Shown here: one piece after another, positions 25,873-34,182 of the stretch
Layout of the letters: every line of letters starts with the position of its first letter
Position numbering within the stretch: position 1 is the stretch's first letter
Assembly: GCA_964645765.1 (NCBI GenBank)
Contig: CAZYBE010000012.1
Coordinates: 25,888 to 89,887, forward strand
Source of the DNA: CAZGMN01 sp964645765
GTDB taxonomy: Bacteria > Acidobacteriota > Aminicenantia > Aminicenantales > Aminicenantaceae
Direction: 5' to 3'
Length of the DNA stretch: 64,000 nt
Position numbers and translations under genes: made by a program
Notes under the pieces: generated by a model
Told to the model about the DNA's origin: nothing
Seen by the model: the letters and a program-made list of their open reading frames with translations, nothing else
The model's database searches: none

Positions 25873-27033
25873 ATGAAAATAGATGAATTATTAAAAATAG
25901 CAATCGAGAGCGACTCTTCCGACCTCCATTTAAAACCAGGGAATCATCCCATCCTTCGCATCAACGGCCTTCTCAAGCCTTTAACGGCCTTTCAAAGGTT
26001 AACACCATCCCTGACCCAGGAACTCGCTGAGCAAATCATGACTCCTTCCCAGAAGAATATCCTCGAAGAGGACTTAGATTTGGATTTGGCCTATAGCTTT
26101 CCTGGCTTTGGCAGATTCAGAGGGAATATCTTCCGCCAGCGGGGGTCACTCGCCATCGCTTTGAGAATCATTCCTTTGGAGCCCAAGTCCATCAAAGAGC
26201 TGCTCTTGCCTGAATCCCTGGAAATGATTGCCCTCGAACAGAGGGGCCTGGTTCTAGCCACAGGAACGACTGGAAGTGGAAAAACAACGACTCTTGCCGC
26301 TATCATTGACTACATCAACACCCACCGCACAGAGAACATCATCACCATCGAGGACCCGATAGAATATCTCCACAGGGATAAGAAAAGCACCATCTCCCAG
26401 AGAGAAGTGGGGGTTGACGTTAAAAGCTTTGCCAGGGGTTTGAGGGCCGCCCTGAGGGAAGACCCGGATGTTATCCTTGTCGGTGAGATGAGAGACAGGG
26501 ATACGATAGAGACCGCTCTCGTCGCTGCTGAAACTGGCCACCTTGTCTTGAGCACTATTCACACTCTGGATGCTCCTGAGACTGTAAACCGGATTGTTTC
26601 CGTCTTTCCCCCTCACAGCCAGAAGCAAATCAGGTTCCAGCTGGCGAGTATCCTTAAGGCCGTCATCTCCATGAGGCTGATTCCGCGCATAGGCGGCAAA
26701 GGCAGAGTCCCGGCCGTGGAGGTTATGATCAATACCCCCTTCATCCAGGAATGCATTACGAACAGAGAAAAAACACATCTCATAAGAGAAGCCATAGAGG
26801 CCGGTGTTTCCCAGTACGGGATGCAATCCTTCGACCAGTCCATTTATCAGCTCTACAAGGACAAACACATCTCCTTCGAGCAGGGATTGAGGTATTCATC
26901 CAGCCCCAATAATTTTAAATTGAGAGTTGCGGGCATCCAATCGTCATCGGATTTAGCCCTTGAAGAAATGGAAACAAAAATGAGCAAACCAGACCGCGAA
27001 ACAGACGAAGAAGAAAAAGAAGAAAACCAGTAA
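25873..27033 (+). CDS. pilT: Type IV pilus retraction ATPase PilT
   Basis: 386 residues. A secretion-type hexameric ATPase that depolymerises type IV pili. Walker A GTTGSGKTTTLAA, Asp box EDPIEYLHRDKKS, Walker B EDPDVILVGEMRDRDT and the His box AETGHLVLSTIHTLDAPETV are intact. The start is set at 25873, where AGAGGTG precedes an ATG and the family start (MKIDELLKIAIESDSSDLHL) begins; an earlier ATG overlaps ilvE. The tail is unusually acidic (ETDEEEKEEN). No other pil gene is in the window, and alaS begins at the next base after its stop. Confidence 0.94.
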   Translation: MKIDELLKIAIESDSSDLHLKPGNHPILRINGLLKPLTAFQRLTPSLTQELAEQIMTPSQKNILEEDLDLDLAYSFPGFGRFRGNIFRQRGSLAIALRIIPLEPKSIKELLLPESLEMIALEQRGLVLATGTTGSGKTTTLAAIIDYINTHRTENIITIEDPIEYLHRDKKSTISQREVGVDVKSFARGLRAALREDPDVILVGEMRDRDTIETALVAAETGHLVLSTIHTLDAPETVNRIVSVFPPHSQKQIRFQLASILKAVISMRLIPRIGGKGRVPAVEVMINTPFIQECITNREKTHLIREAIEAGVSQYGMQSFDQSIYQLYKDKHISFEQGLRYSSSPNNFKLRVAGIQSSSDLALEEMETKMSKPDRETDEEEKEENQ

Positions 27034-29673
27034 ATGAGAGCTCAGGAGATAAGAGAAAGTTTTCTAGACTTTTTCGCCAATAAGAATCATAAAATCGTCA
27101 AAAGTTCATCTCTCCTCCCCAAGGATGACCCCACCCTCCTTTTTACCAATGCTGGAATGAACCAATTCAAGAACATGTTCTTGGGGCTTGAAAAACGAAG
27201 CTTCAAGAGAGCCGCCTCTGTCCAAAAATGCCTTCGGGTGAGCGGAAAACATAATGACTTGGAGCAAGTGGGGAAAACGAGTAAGCACCATACATTCTTT
27301 GAGATGCTGGGAAACTTCTCTTTTGGTGATTATTTCAAGAGAGAGGCAATCGAATTTTCTTGGGAACTCATCACCTCAGTCTATAAGCTGGAGAAAGATA
27401 AAATTTATGTCACGATCTATACTGAGGACGAGGATGCATTCAAGCTCTGGAACGAGATTATCGGAGTTAGCGCTGACAGAATATTCGGCTTCGGCAAGGA
27501 AGATAATTTTTGGGCTATGGGAGAAACAGGCCCTTGCGGGCCCTGTTCAGAAATTCATTATGACCTGGGGCCCGAAATCGAAAAAGGGGCTCCTTCGACC
27601 CTGATCGAGAAGGGGAGTGACCGCTTCTCAGAGCTCTGGAACCTAGTCTTTATGCAGTATGTCCAGGATGAAAAAGGGAATCTGCATCCCCTTCCTTCGC
27701 CGTCGATCGATACTGGAATGGGGCTGGAGAGAATGGCGACCTCGCTTCAAGGAAAGAAAAGCAATTTTGACACAGACCTTTTCTCTCCCTTGATCGAAGC
27801 GATCTGTGACCTTTCGCGAAGAGAATATCCTTCTGGGGACGAAGGAGATATTTCGGTCAGAATAATAGCTGACCATGCCAGAGCAGTATCTTTTCTCATC
27901 TCAGATGGTATTATGCCTGCGAACGAGGGACGGGGATATGTGCTGCGGAGATTGATTCGGCGAGCCTTTCGACATGGGAATTCATTGGGAATCGAGGAGC
28001 CTTTCCTCTACAAGCTGGTGGGAGTCGTGAGCGATATAATGAAAGATGCTTACCCTGAACTCCTCACCTCTTCAAATTATATTTCGAAAGTCTGCCAGTC
28101 CGAAGAAAGACGTTTCTCTCTGACTCTCTCCTCCGGACTGCGCACATTCGAGCAATACATAAAAGAAACCCAGGAAGAGGGCAAAAAAGCTATTCCGGGG
28201 TCAAAGGTGTTTAAACTTTACGATACGTTCGGATTCCCACTCGACCTCTCCAGAGAGCTGGCCGTAGAGAAAAACATGGGTATCGATGAGAAGGGTTTCC
28301 ATGCTGAACTCGACGAGCAGCGCCAGAGGGCAAGGCTCTCCTGGAAAGGCGGAGTCGAACAAAAAGCAAAGAAAACATATGAGCAACTCAAGGAGCTCAA
28401 GACCCGTTTTGTTGGCTATGAGGAGAACAAAGTCCTTGAGGCCGAAGTCCTCGCACTATTGAAAAATGAGCATAAGGTCCAAGAGCTCAAGCAAGGGGAG
28501 AGCGGAGAGCTTTTTCTCGACCAGACTCCCTTTTATGCCGAAGCTGGAGGCCAAACCAGCGATTCTGGTTTTTTAAAAAACCCTCACTTTTCCGCGGTTG
28601 TGGAGCATGTCTCTTACCCGATACCAGAACTCATTGCCCATAAAATAAAGGTTATTTCAGGAAGAGTAAGAATCAAGGACAAAGTGGAAGCTGCTGTTGA
28701 AATCGCCTTGCGCCAGGCCATCAGCAACAACCACACAGCCACCCATCTCCTCCATGCTTCCTTGAGGCAGACCCTGGGAGACCATGTCAAACAAGCGGGC
28801 TCTCTTGTTACAGCGTCAAGATTCCGATTCGACTTCACCCACTTTGCCCCTTTGAGTGGGGCTGAACTGAAACAGCTCGAATCCCTTGTTAATGAAAAAA
28901 TACGGGAAAACATTGAAGTGAAAACTAAAATCACGACATTGGAGCAAGGATTAAAAGAAGGTGCCGTGGCTATTTTCGAAGAAAAATATGGCGAAAAAGT
29001 GAGGATGGTCATTATCGACGACTTCAGCAAGGAACTCTGTGGCGGAATTCATGCCCGCTCGACAGGCCAAATCGGCTTGTTCAAAATTGTCTCAGAATTC
29101 GGCGTCGCCTCAGGGATGAGAAGAATCGAGGCCCTGACAGGCGAAGAGGCCTTGAAATACACTCAGGAGAGCGAAGAGCTTGTCCTTGAACTCCAACAGG
29201 CATTGAATTCTCCACGGAAAGAGCTCCTCTTCCAGGTCGACAAGTTAAAGACGGCTTTGAAAGAAAAAGAAAAAGAAGCAAAAACTCTTAGACAGAATCT
29301 ATCTCAGCTGAAATACCTCGAGAAAGAGGAAGAAATAAAAAAAATTAAAGGCATATCTGTCCTCATCCAGAAGGTCAAGGGCCTGGACAATGAAGAGCTA
29401 AGAGAATTGGCTGATTCTCTTAAGCAGAAGCTCGGTTCAGGCATCATCATCTTGGGAAGCGTCTCGGAAAAAAAAGTCTTCCTGGTCAGCGCTGTAACCA
29501 AAGATTTGACAGGTCGGATAAAGGCTGATGAGTTAATTAAAGAAATTGCCTTGATGTTGGGGGGTGGGGGAGGGGGTCGTCCTGATTTTGCCCAGGCAGG
29601 AGGCACAAAGCCAGAGCAATTGGACCAGGTTCTGAAAAAGAGCTATTCTATTGTGGAAAAGTTGCTCCAATAG
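27034..29673 (+). CDS. alaS: Alanine--tRNA ligase
   Basis: 879 residues, full length. Class II catalytic core (SSLLPKDDPTLLFTNAGMNQ, HNDLEQVGKTSKHHTFFEML, GRGYVLRRLIRRAFRHG), editing domain with the zinc site NNHTATHLLHASLRQ and CGGIHARSTGQIGLFKI, and a coiled coil ending in the C-Ala domain GGGGGGRPDFAQAGG. It starts immediately after the pilT stop codon with no gap, so translation is probably coupled. Confidence 0.97.
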   Translation: MRAQEIRESFLDFFANKNHKIVKSSSLLPKDDPTLLFTNAGMNQFKNMFLGLEKRSFKRAASVQKCLRVSGKHNDLEQVGKTSKHHTFFEMLGNFSFGDYFKREAIEFSWELITSVYKLEKDKIYVTIYTEDEDAFKLWNEIIGVSADRIFGFGKEDNFWAMGETGPCGPCSEIHYDLGPEIEKGAPSTLIEKGSDRFSELWNLVFMQYVQDEKGNLHPLPSPSIDTGMGLERMATSLQGKKSNFDTDLFSPLIEAICDLSRREYPSGDEGDISVRIIADHARAVSFLISDGIMPANEGRGYVLRRLIRRAFRHGNSLGIEEPFLYKLVGVVSDIMKDAYPELLTSSNYISKVCQSEERRFSLTLSSGLRTFEQYIKETQEEGKKAIPGSKVFKLYDTFGFPLDLSRELAVEKNMGIDEKGFHAELDEQRQRARLSWKGGVEQKAKKTYEQLKELKTRFVGYEENKVLEAEVLALLKNEHKVQELKQGESGELFLDQTPFYAEAGGQTSDSGFLKNPHFSAVVEHVSYPIPELIAHKIKVISGRVRIKDKVEAAVEIALRQAISNNHTATHLLHASLRQTLGDHVKQAGSLVTASRFRFDFTHFAPLSGAELKQLESLVNEKIRENIEVKTKITTLEQGLKEGAVAIFEEKYGEKVRMVIIDDFSKELCGGIHARSTGQIGLFKIVSEFGVASGMRRIEALTGEEALKYTQESEELVLELQQALNSPRKELLFQVDKLKTALKEKEKEAKTLRQNLSQLKYLEKEEEIKKIKGISVLIQKVKGLDNEELRELADSLKQKLGSGIIILGSVSEKKVFLVSAVTKDLTGRIKADELIKEIALMLGGGGGGRPDFAQAGGTKPEQLDQVLKKSYSIVEKLLQ

Positions 29674-29832
29674 GTCAGGTCAGTCCCTCTCTAAAGCTAT
29701 TCCTTAAGACCAGTCGCCCTTAAAGTTTAACCGCGGAGGGTTAAAAAAATTAATAAAAATTCACCTCAAAAGAGGATTGTTTTTGTTTGAAAATTCTGCC
29801 ATTATGGGCAAAACACAGTCGAGATAGGTGTC

Positions 29833-30435
29833 ATGAAGGAGCTTAAATCCTCAAATCTCAAAGTCACTGTCGTCCTTGGATTTCTATTTTTTCTCGCCCT
29901 CCCTTTCCTGAAGATAAAGGCTGAGGCCCGGCCTCAATCTCAAAACGAAGCTTATAACAAGATCATCAAGGAAGTGGCTGAGAAGCACGGTCTTGAACCG
30001 GATTTGATTCATTCCATAATTCGCGCCGAGTCAAACTATGACCCCAACGCCGTCTCTTCCAGCGGAGCTATGGGACTGATGCAATTGATGCCCGAAACGG
30101 CAAAAAGGTACGGAGTCCGGAATCCGTTTGACCCGAGCGATAATATAGAGGGCGGAGTTCGCTATTTAAAGGAACTCTCCCTGCTTTATTCCAAACAGAC
30201 AAAGCTTGTTCTTGCTGCTTACAATGCCGGCCAGGAAGCCATAAGAAGATATGGAGGAATCCCTCCCTATCCTGAGACTATGAGCTATATCGAAAAAGTA
30301 AATGCACAATATTCGGCACCATACATGAAAGTCAGAACAAAAATCTACAAATTCTTCAACTCCTCAGGCGAAGTGGTCTTGACAAACTCTTCTTATATTT
30401 ATTCCTTGAACAACAAGAAGACCCAAGACAACTGA
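29833..30435 (+). CDS. Lytic transglycosylase, SLT domain
   Basis: 200 residues with an N-terminal hydrophobic export helix (about 11-29). The catalytic domain has the SLT signature: IIRAESNYDPNAVSSSGAMG (catalytic Glu), LMQLMPETAKRYGV, DPSDNIEGGVRYLKEL and AYNAGQEAIRRYGGIPPYPE. It cuts glycan strands of peptidoglycan in the periplasm, to form anhydro-muropeptides. It is compact compared with Slt70 and resembles small MltC/MltE-like or flagellar/secretion-associated enzymes, but no secretion genes are near. The ATG follows GAGATAGGTG. Confidence 0.92.
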   Translation: MKELKSSNLKVTVVLGFLFFLALPFLKIKAEARPQSQNEAYNKIIKEVAEKHGLEPDLIHSIIRAESNYDPNAVSSSGAMGLMQLMPETAKRYGVRNPFDPSDNIEGGVRYLKELSLLYSKQTKLVLAAYNAGQEAIRRYGGIPPYPETMSYIEKVNAQYSAPYMKVRTKIYKFFNSSGEVVLTNSSYIYSLNNKKTQDN

Positions 30436-30462
30436 CCCTCTTAACCTGGAAATCAAATTAGC

Positions 30463-30737
30463 TCAGAGATAGCCTTTAACCAAAAGACCTCCGGGGATAA
30501 TATCAAAAACAACAGGCAAGCGGCCCACTTGTTCTCCGTCAATTTCTATGAGCACTTCTTCCTCGTCTTTTTCAGAGAAAGCCTCCACCTTTTGGCCACG
30601 GACTAACGCTATTTTGGGTTCCTATATCTATCCACGAAGAAGGAGCCTGAGTAACAACTTTCAAAGCGTTCCTAAGCTTCAGCGGTTCTTCCTTTATCCG
30701 ACTCAGGATTGACGATGACCTGCGTTTTGAGAAGCAT
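30463..30737 (-). pseudogene. Remnant of a diacylglycerol-kinase-family (YegS-like) lipid kinase gene
   Basis: Three separated pieces of the family are readable on the minus strand in different frames. From an ATG at 30737: MLLKTQVIVNPESDKGRTAE, the P-loop-like start of the kinase, then a stop. In another frame: RIKEEPLKLRNALKV and VTQAPSSWIDIG, resembling the segment before the substrate loop. In the frame closing at 30463: PKIALVRGQKVEAF, EEVLIEIDGEQVGRLP and VVFDIIPGGLLVKGY, the conserved C-terminus. A working gene has about 300 codons; here about 90 remain with internal deletions and at least two frame changes. It overlaps the end of the upstream membrane-protein gene by 35 bp. Confidence 0.75.
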
Positions 30738-31215
30738 CCGATGCTCCTTGAATTTTATGTTGGGCTCTTTTCCTAAAAAGAGAGATACCCATGATGCCAC
30801 CCAAAGCACCCAGAATGGAGAAAAATACGGCTGAGGCTATCAATTCTAGAAAAAATCCAAATGCTGATAGCTCGCCCCCAAACCAGCCCTCCCAACCAGA
30901 AGGCGTCTCCTCCGTGTACTCAGCAACCCATTTCATCATATTCTGGAAAAATCCTCTTACAAAAGGCCGAAGCGGTATGTCGATAAATGAACGCACAACT
31001 GCCGCTATGATTCCTGTAAGCATGCCGACAATGACTCCATCTCCGGCGCTTAAAACATCGGGAGAATCCTTGACAAGAAGGTAGGCGGCCAGCATGGCTC
31101 CTCCGATAATCCAGAGGCAGCAGAGGCAATTAAAAAGAGGTACGGAAGAGAGTGTGCCGGCCACAGCACCCCCGATTAAAGCCGGGACGAATAAATTTGG
31201 TCTCCGACTGTTCAT
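30703..31215 (-). CDS. Small membrane protein, unknown function
   Basis: 170 residues starting at an ATG after AAGGAGGAAG; a possible start nine codons earlier lacks a ribosome site. Several glycine-rich hydrophobic segments are visible (about residues 9-50: LFVPALIGGAVAGTLSSVPL and LWIIGGAMLAAYLLV; about 60-80 GVIVGMLTGIIAAVV; about 120-145 FGFFLELIASAVFFSILGAL). No enzyme motif. The C-terminal tail after FRKRAQHK may be altered, because the remnant lipid-kinase gene begins inside it. I do not recognise a family. Confidence 0.65.
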   Translation of the reverse strand: MNSRRPNLFVPALIGGAVAGTLSSVPLFNCLCCLWIIGGAMLAAYLLVKDSPDVLSAGDGVIVGMLTGIIAAVVRSFIDIPLRPFVRGFFQNMMKWVAEYTEETPSGWEGWFGGELSAFGFFLELIASAVFFSILGALGGIMGISLFRKRAQHKIQGASDASQNAGHRQS

Positions 31216-31258
31216 TCTTCCTCCTTCGGTATTTTTTTCCATCCTACTTAGATTTCCA

Positions 31259-31774
31259 TCAGGATCTCAAGGACAATTTTGGCTTCATCGTCGCTCCAGA
31301 AGAAGCTTTTTTCGTCTTCAGCTTTGATAGAAAATCTACCATTCCAGGAATGAAATAAAAAGGGAGCACAGCTCCCCAGATGAAACCCGTGCTGAAGCGC
31401 AACCCGTTGGAGCTCCTCCAGAGACGAAGGAGATTTCCTATAAAATCCAGAGCCACAGGAAAAGTGAAAAAGACGAAAGTCCGAATTTTGGGCAAAGTCA
31501 TATTGGAGAATCTTCTCACGAAAGGAAAAAGTCCAGCTCCTGCAAAAAATCCAAAGTAAATTCCAAGACATCGCACACAAACGGCAAGGGGGTAATTCAA
31601 GATGAAAAATGACCGAGAGGGGATTTGATGGCAGAGAGGAGAAAAAAGAGCATAGAGGAAGATGTTTGATTCTAGGGACCTGCTTTTTAAATAAGGAGCC
31701 AGAAAAATGAGGCCCAGCCATATGACTATTCCAACGAGGGTGAAGGAATAAAGAAAAAGCGCGTTTTTTTTCAT
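31259..31774 (-). CDS. DUF2085 family membrane protein
   Basis: 171 residues with about four transmembrane helices. The hallmark of DUF2085 is the pair of motifs SPLCHQIPSRSFF and AVCVRCLGIYFG, with conserved His and Cys residues that might bind metal, then a late membrane segment (STGFIWGAVLPFYFI). Function is unknown. It precedes the small membrane protein on the same strand by 43 bp, so the two are likely co-transcribed with the former lipid kinase. Confidence 0.82.
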   Translation of the reverse strand: MKKNALFLYSFTLVGIVIWLGLIFLAPYLKSRSLESNIFLYALFSPLCHQIPSRSFFILNYPLAVCVRCLGIYFGFFAGAGLFPFVRRFSNMTLPKIRTFVFFTFPVALDFIGNLLRLWRSSNGLRFSTGFIWGAVLPFYFIPGMVDFLSKLKTKKASSGATMKPKLSLRS

Positions 31775-31856
31775 CAGAACGTCATCCGCATCTTATTTTT
31801 CAGACTAACTGAGAGTCAGGACATTGTCAATTCATTAAAGAAACGACAGACAGCAA

Positions 31857-31885
31857 TTGACAGAATATCCCTCAATGTGTAAATT
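31857..31885 (+). promoter_or_regulatory. Promoter of the degenerate protease-TPR gene
   Basis: TTGACA, a 17-nt spacer and TAAATT, about 50 bp before the ATG at 31935. A possible in-frame TTG start at 31857 is really the -35 box. Confidence 0.5.
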
Positions 31886-31934
31886 TATCTCTTATACTGT
31901 TACGGTCCATAGCTTGGACAAGGAGGTCGCAATT

Positions 31935-33758
31935 ATGCAGAAAAAGAATATATTCTTATTTTCCCTGCTGCTTCTATTCGCGGTCAGCTCTCTCTTCTCC
32001 CAAAGCGACGAAGCCCTAAAAATATTAGAAAATAACAGGGCAGGAGTCGTCTCTCTGACGGCCTATGGAAACAATAAGCAAATTGTCGGAGAAGGTTCGG
32101 GATTTGTCTTGGAAAACGGGGTCATAGCAACCAATTACCTCTTGATTAGCCAAGCTGTCGCTGTAGAAGGAAAAAATTTTCAAGGAAAGAAAGTAAAAAT
32201 TGAGTCCATTTTGGGCGTTGACAAAAATTCATTCCTGGCCCTGTTGAAAACAAAGGGAAAAGAGCCAGCTCTCACCCTGGGAAATTCCGATGATTTAAAA
32301 AAAGATAATAAAGTTTTCGCCATTGGCACCAATGAGGCCGGCGAAATAACCGTTTCCGAGGGGACGGTCACCAATATTCAAGATTATGCGCCGGGCCGGA
32401 AGATCATAGACTCTTCAATTTCTGTGTCGGAAAATTCGAGCGGCGGCCCAGTCTTCGATACAAACGGACAGGTTTTAGGGATAACTATTGTTCTTGAAAG
32501 AGGATTGAAATTTATCATCCCTTCAAACCTTGTGAAAACATTACCGAAAAAAGCTGAGGTCAAATTCAAAGATTGGCAACATGAGGACTACCTCTCAACT
32601 TTTGATGGAAGTTTTCTTGCAGGAAAAGTCTCTTCCTCGCTGGATGAAACAGCAAAAGCCGAAAAATATCTGGAAAAGGTCATCAAGGATGTTCCCGGAA
32701 ATATCGAAGCCCAATCTCTTCTTGCTTCCATTTTCATCAGACAAAGAAATTATGAAGCAGCAATATCCGCCTACAATAAAGTCATTGAATTGGACGCCAA
32801 TAGGGACGATGCTTATTATGGAGTAGGGCTTGTCTACTTCAACATGAGACGCTTCAAAGAAGCTGTTCTGCCTTTGGAAAATGCCGTGCAACTCAATCCT
32901 GAGAATAAAGATGCCTATCTCTATATAGCAAATTCTTATGAAGAGCTTAAGGATTTTGCCAAGGCAGCCGAATCCTATGAAAAATATGTCAATTTGAAAC
33001 CTGAAAAGCTGGGGACAGCCTACTGGCATCTTGGTTTATGCCGCTTTGAGCTCGGTCAGTTCGATGCTGCTGCCGCAGCCTTCCAAGAAGCGTTGAAAGA
33101 AAACCCTCAAGATACCCTCATCAACGACAGGTTGGCTCAGGCGTTTCAAAAATCAGGCCAATATGAGAAAGCAGAGCAAGTGTACCAATATCTCGCCCAG
33201 TTAAGCCCTGAATACAGTCTCAATTATTATCGGACCATCCTCAGAATGTATGATGAGGCCGGATTGGGCGACAAGGCGATTGAGGCTGCAATAAAGATAG
33301 TTGAGCTGAATCCCAAAGATTCTGATTCGCTCTATAACCTCGGCTACTTGTATGCCAAGCAAAGAAGATACAATGAAGCGATTGAAGCTTTAAAAAAAGT
33401 TACACAAATGCGGCCCAATTTTGAATATGCCTACTTGACTCTGGCGAACTGTTACGTTGAACTCAAACAATGGAGTAAAACCATTGAGACTTATAGCAAA
33501 TATGTCGAGATAGTGCCAGATAATGCAGATGCCTGGCATGCCATCGGAGTGAGTTATATGCAGCTCAAGAAATTCGATTACGCTATCGAGCCTCTTTTAA
33601 AAGCCCTCGAGATTCGCCCGGACTTCGGTGTCGCTTATTTCAATCTTGCCATCACTTATTTGAATCTTCAAGAAAATAGAAAAGCCAGAGAAATTTATAG
33701 AAAATTGCTGAATATTGATCCCAGCTGGGCAGCGAAGCTCAAGAAGCATATACGATAA
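31935..33758 (+). CDS. Exported protein: degenerate trypsin-like domain fused to TPR repeats
   Basis: 607 residues; the start at 31935 follows a strong AAGGAGGT and opens a signal peptide (cut after LFSQ). Residues about 25-210 have the HtrA-type chymotrypsin fold (GEGSGFVLENGVIATN, DKNSFLALLKTKG, ENSSGGPVFDTNGQVLG). The catalytic His of the usual TNNHV is Leu (TNYLL), the Asp before LALLK is Phe, and only the Ser in SSGGPV remains, so proteolysis is unlikely. From about residue 225 follow about eleven TPR repeats (for example YEAAISAYNKVIELDANRDD). Probable periplasmic scaffold or peptide-binding protein. Single-gene unit. Confidence 0.9.
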   Translation: MQKKNIFLFSLLLLFAVSSLFSQSDEALKILENNRAGVVSLTAYGNNKQIVGEGSGFVLENGVIATNYLLISQAVAVEGKNFQGKKVKIESILGVDKNSFLALLKTKGKEPALTLGNSDDLKKDNKVFAIGTNEAGEITVSEGTVTNIQDYAPGRKIIDSSISVSENSSGGPVFDTNGQVLGITIVLERGLKFIIPSNLVKTLPKKAEVKFKDWQHEDYLSTFDGSFLAGKVSSSLDETAKAEKYLEKVIKDVPGNIEAQSLLASIFIRQRNYEAAISAYNKVIELDANRDDAYYGVGLVYFNMRRFKEAVLPLENAVQLNPENKDAYLYIANSYEELKDFAKAAESYEKYVNLKPEKLGTAYWHLGLCRFELGQFDAAAAAFQEALKENPQDTLINDRLAQAFQKSGQYEKAEQVYQYLAQLSPEYSLNYYRTILRMYDEAGLGDKAIEAAIKIVELNPKDSDSLYNLGYLYAKQRRYNEAIEALKKVTQMRPNFEYAYLTLANCYVELKQWSKTIETYSKYVEIVPDNADAWHAIGVSYMQLKKFDYAIEPLLKALEIRPDFGVAYFNLAITYLNLQENRKAREIYRKLLNIDPSWAAKLKKHIR

Positions 33759-33817
33759 AAGATAGCCATTCAGGCCACTGTTCATTCGGAAGTATCCGCA
33801 AATTCTTGATATGAATA

Positions 33818-33866
33818 GGCTCAGGCTGGGTGCTGAGAAAACCGTTCGAGACACCCAGCCTGAGCC
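33818..33866. repeat. Dispersed hairpin repeat, short copy
   Basis: Perfect 15-bp arms GGCTCAGGCTGGGTG (33818-33832) and CACCCAGCCTGAGCC (33852-33866) with a 19-nt loop. It is the reverse-complement short form of the element at 51038-51185; sequence similarity also reaches about 25 bp into both flanks (TGGAAAACC on one side, TTTGCGGAT on the other). It lies 60 bp after the protease-TPR gene and could end its transcript, but no T run follows. The surrounding gap (33759-34064) otherwise holds only the tRNA promoter. Confidence 0.75.
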
Positions 33867-33919
33867 ATAATATGGTTTTCCATCACGGAAAAAGGAGGCA
33901 TCCTGTCCATTCAAAAAAA

Positions 33920-33949
33920 TTGACAAAATTCAGATGAATATGATATAAA
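33920..33949 (+). promoter_or_regulatory. Promoter of tRNA-Leu and trigger factor
   Basis: TTGACA, an 18-nt spacer and TATAAA, a near-consensus sigma-70 promoter 115 bp before the tRNA. It probably drives the tRNA together with tig, which begins 33 bp after the tRNA. Confidence 0.6.
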
Positions 33950-34064
33950 TATAATTTAATTACCCCCTAAGAAAATATCCAACACCTGTCAAGGAAAAGG
34001 TTGAGAACAGGATTATTGATTTCCTTGTGAATTCATACATATTCCGATAATTCAAAAAAGACAA

Positions 34065-34149
34065 GGGCAGGTGGCGGAATTGGCAGACGCGCTAGGCTTA
34101 GGACCTAGTTCCTGATGAAGGATTGCGGGTTCGACTCCCGCTCTGCCCA
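34065..34149 (+). tRNA. tRNA-Leu, anticodon UAG
   Basis: 85 nt cloverleaf with the acceptor stem GGGCAGG/TCTGCCC, anticodon stem CTAGG/CCTAG around the loop CTTAGGA (anticodon TAG), a long variable arm TTCCTGATGAAGGA typical of class II tRNAs, and the T arm GCGGGTTCGACTCCCGC. The 3' CCA is not encoded. It reads CUN leucine codons. Confidence 0.95.
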
Positions 34150-34182
34150 TGCCATCATTCCTTAAGAGATGGATATTTTTCA

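Noticed and set aside
29726..29745. TTTAACC/GGTTAAA hairpin after alaS
   Set aside because: A 7-bp stem followed by A residues, not T residues, on the coding strand; not a convincing terminator.
31857..31934. Longer start for the protease-TPR protein
   Set aside because: The TTG at 31857 is the -35 box; the signal peptide and AAGGAGGT support the ATG at 31935.
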